This document shows positions 61,701 through 64,000 of a DNA stretch of 64,000 nt, piece by piece. Position 1 is the first letter of the stretch, and every line of letters starts with the position of its first letter. The position numbers were made by a program, and so were the translations under genes. Source of the DNA: Aulostomus chinensis (Eukaryota; Chordata; Actinopteri; Syngnathiformes; Aulostomidae); the NCBI GenBank assembly GCA_037954235.1, contig JBBMOA010000001.1, positions 32,621,074-32,685,073 of the forward strand, given 5' to 3'. A model generated the notes under the pieces. It worked only from the letters and a program-made list of their open reading frames with translations. It was not told the origin of the DNA and did not search any database.

Positions 61701-64000
61701 TTAGCAACTATCACTACATTACTTTTTGCATCCTTTTGAGTTCATCAGGAATTCTCACGACATCACTGTAGCATTGAATTGAGTTCATTAGCAACTCTTA
61801 CTAAATGACTGTCAGCATCACTTTGAGGTTGTTCGAAACTCTTACTACATTACTGTAAGCATCACTGACTTGATTAGAAACTACCACTACATTACTGTTA
61901 GCATCATCTTGAGTTCATTAGCAATTCTTCTGACATCACTGTCGCAATATTTTGAGGTTCGTAGCAACTTTTACTACATTACTGTCAGCATCACTTTGAA
62001 GTTATTCGAAACACTTACGACATTACTGTAAGCATGACTGAGTTGATTAGCAACTATCACTACATTACTGTTAGCATCATTTTGAGTTCATTAGCAATTC
62101 TTCCGACATCACTGTCACAATATTTTGAGGTTCGTAGCAACTTTTACTATATTACTGTCGCATTATTTTGAGGTTCGTAGCAACACTTACTACATGACTG
62201 TAAGCATCACTTTGAGGTTATTTGAAAGTTTCACTGCATTACTTTTAGCATCATTTTGAGTTCATTAGCAATTCTTCCGACATTACTGTCGCATTATTTT
62301 GAGGTTCGTAGCAACACTTACTACATTACTGTAAGCATCACTGAGTTGATTCGCAACTATCACGACATTACTGGTAGCATCATTTTGAGTTCATTAGCAA
62401 TTCTTTCGACATCACTGTCGCAATATTTTGAGTTTCGTAGCAACTTTTACTACATCACTGTCGCAATATTTTTAGGTTCGTAGCAACTTTTACTACATTA
62501 CTGTCGCATTATTTTGAGGTTCGTAGCAACACTTACTACATGACTGTAAGCATCACTTTGAGGTTATTCGAAAGTTTCAATCCATTACTGTTAGCATCAT
62601 TTTTAGTTCATTACCAATTCTTACTACACCACTGTTGCATCATTTTGAGATCATTAGCAATTCTTCTGACATCACTGTCACATTATTTTGAGGTTCGTAG
62701 CAACTCTTAGTACATGACTGTCAGCATCACTTTGAGGTTATTCGAAACGTTCACTCCATTACTGTTAGCATCATTTTGAGTTCATTAGCAATTCTTCCTA
62801 AATCACTGTCGCATCATTTTGAGATCATTAGCAATTCTTCTGACATCACTGTCGCATTATTTTGAGGTTGGTAGCTACTCTTACTACATTACTGTTAGCA
62901 TCATTTTGAGTTTAGGAGCAATTCTCACGACATCACTGTAGCATTGAATTGAGTTCATTAGCAACTCTTACTAAATGACTGTCAGCATCACTTTGAGGTT
63001 GTTCGAAACTCTTACTACATTACTGTAAGCATCACTGAGTTTCTTAGCAACTATCACTACATGACTGTCAGCATCACTTTGAGGTTATTCGAAACACTAA
63101 CTACATTACTGTCAGCATCACTGAGTTGATTAGCAAGTATCACTACATTACTGTTAGCATCATTTTGAGTTCATTAGCAATTCTTACTACATCACTGTCG
63201 CATCATTTTGAGATCATTAGCAATTCTTCTGACATCACTGTCACATTATTTTGAGGTTCGTAGCAACTCTAACTACATTACTGTTGCTTTATTTAAAGGT
63301 TCGAAGCAACTCTTACTACATTACTGTCAGCATTACTTTGAGTTTATTAGCAACTATCACTACATTACTGTTAGCATCATTTTGAGTTTATGAGCAATTC
63401 TCACGACATCACTGGAGCATTGAATTGAGTTCATTAGCAACTCTTACTACATGACTGTCAGCATCACTTTGAGGTTGTTCGAAACTCTTACTACATTACT
63501 GTAAGCATCACTGACTTGATTAGCAACTACCACTACATTACTGTTAGCATCATCTTGAGTTCATTAGCAATTCTTCTGAAATCACTGTCGCATTATATTG
63601 AGGTTCGTAGCAACTCTAACTACATTACTGTTGCTTTATTTAAAGGTTCGTAGCAACTCTTAATACATTACTGTCAGCATTACTTTGAGTTTATTAGCAA
63701 CTATCACTACATTACTGTTAGCATCATTTTGAGTTTATGAGCAATTCTCACGACATCACTGTAGCATTGAATTGAGTTCATTAGCAACTCTGACGAAATG
63801 ACTGTCAGCATCACTTTGAGGTTGTTCGAAACACTTACTACATTACTGTAAGCATGACTGACTTGATTAGCAACTATCACTACGTTACTGTTAGCATCAT
63901 TTTGAGTTCATTAGCAATTCTTCCGACATCACTGTCGCAATATTTTGAGGTTCGTAGCAACTTTTACTACATTACTGTCGCATTATTTTGAGGTTTGTAG

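Larger units (their letters stand above)
7850..64000 (+). repeat. Giant tandem satellite array, 43-44 bp monomer
   Basis: About 56 kb of head-to-tail monomers, all in one orientation, with no inserted transposon and no non-satellite spacer. A typical monomer begins CATCATTTTGAG or CATTATTTTGAGG, continues TTCATTAGCAATTCTTAC or TTCGTAGCAACTCTTAC, and ends TACATCACTGTCG or TACATGACTGTCAG. Measured lengths are 42, 43 and 44 bp, with rare shortened forms. Further subtypes are marked by GGTTATTCGAAAC, CATCACTGAGTTGATTAG, CATTAAATTGAG and CAATATTTTGAGG. Subtypes recur in ordered groups; a frequent four-monomer group is exactly 174 bp. The array runs off the right edge. Length and purity suggest centromeric, pericentromeric or other heterochromatic DNA (inference). 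Short open frames within it share residue patterns only because they read the same monomers. Confidence 0.97.

Noticed and set aside
8415..63393. Many plus-strand open frames of 60-75 codons within the array, sharing residue patterns such as ITVSI and FEVRSN
   Set aside because: They are translations of the same satellite monomers. The monomer length (43-44) is not a multiple of three, so frames cycle and end quickly. No start context, codon bias or domain supports coding.
7850..64000. CRISPR array
   Set aside because: Direct repeats are contiguous with no unique spacers, and the unit itself is variable. The setting is a vertebrate genome.
7850..64000. CENP-B box in the monomer
   Set aside because: TTCG is present in the TTATTCGAAAC subtype, but the required downstream A and CGGG are absent on both strands.
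7850..64000. Telomeric or rDNA spacer repeat
   Set aside because: No TTAGGG runs and no rRNA-like sequence anywhere in the array.

Overview
The window looks like vertebrate nuclear DNA, most probably from a ray-finned (teleost) fish. Three things point there: a two-exon C2H2 zinc-finger gene of a lineage-expanded fish type, a decayed L2/CR1-group LINE of the kind common in fish genomes, and DNA-transposon remnants (a PIF/Harbinger-like terminal-inverted-repeat element and a BED/hAT transposase relic). There are no bacterial-style operons, ribosome binding sites or CRISPR arrays.

Layout. Positions 1-2.6 kb are non-coding: a poly-G run, a polypyrimidine tract, a perfect 15-bp hairpin and a short tetranucleotide repeat. 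Positions 2.6-3.35 kb hold a broken LINE reverse-transcriptase fragment. Positions 3.74-6.11 kb, minus strand, hold the one apparently intact protein gene: exon 1 (88 codons, leucine-rich N-terminal helix) and exon 2 (acidic linker plus seven C2H2 fingers), joined by a phase-1 intron with canonical splice sites, giving 496 residues. A wrecked eighth finger follows its stop codon. Positions 6.35-6.80 kb hold a tRNA-like (SINE-type) sequence beside an inverted-repeat DNA element. Positions 7.23-7.85 kb hold a hAT/ZBED-like pseudogene that breaks off in mid-coding homology.

From about 7.85 kb to the right edge (about 56 kb, 88% of the window) there is only one thing: an uninterrupted, head-to-tail satellite with a monomer of about 43-44 bp, very roughly 1,300 copies. 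I do not recognise it as a named family. Monomers fall into about ten or more subtypes, and four-monomer groups of 174 bp recur. The first 1.1 kb is a separate subtype set, 9-15 kb is irregular, and 15-53 kb contains multi-kilobase near-identical copies at offsets of 4978, 3423, 2254 (with a nested 1084), 3724, 8459 and 11321 bp. This is the pattern expected from unequal exchange, with a diverged edge and a more recently homogenised interior. The right end of the array is not seen.

The short open frames inside the satellite are chance products of the repeat, not genes. The most interesting points are the multi-scale satellite, its junction inside a transposase relic, the transversion-heavy differences between its recent copies, and a zinc-finger gene lying next to such an array. 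Zinc-finger genes sitting beside satellite DNA are known elsewhere, for example in primate ZNF clusters with beta-satellite; any functional link here is inference.
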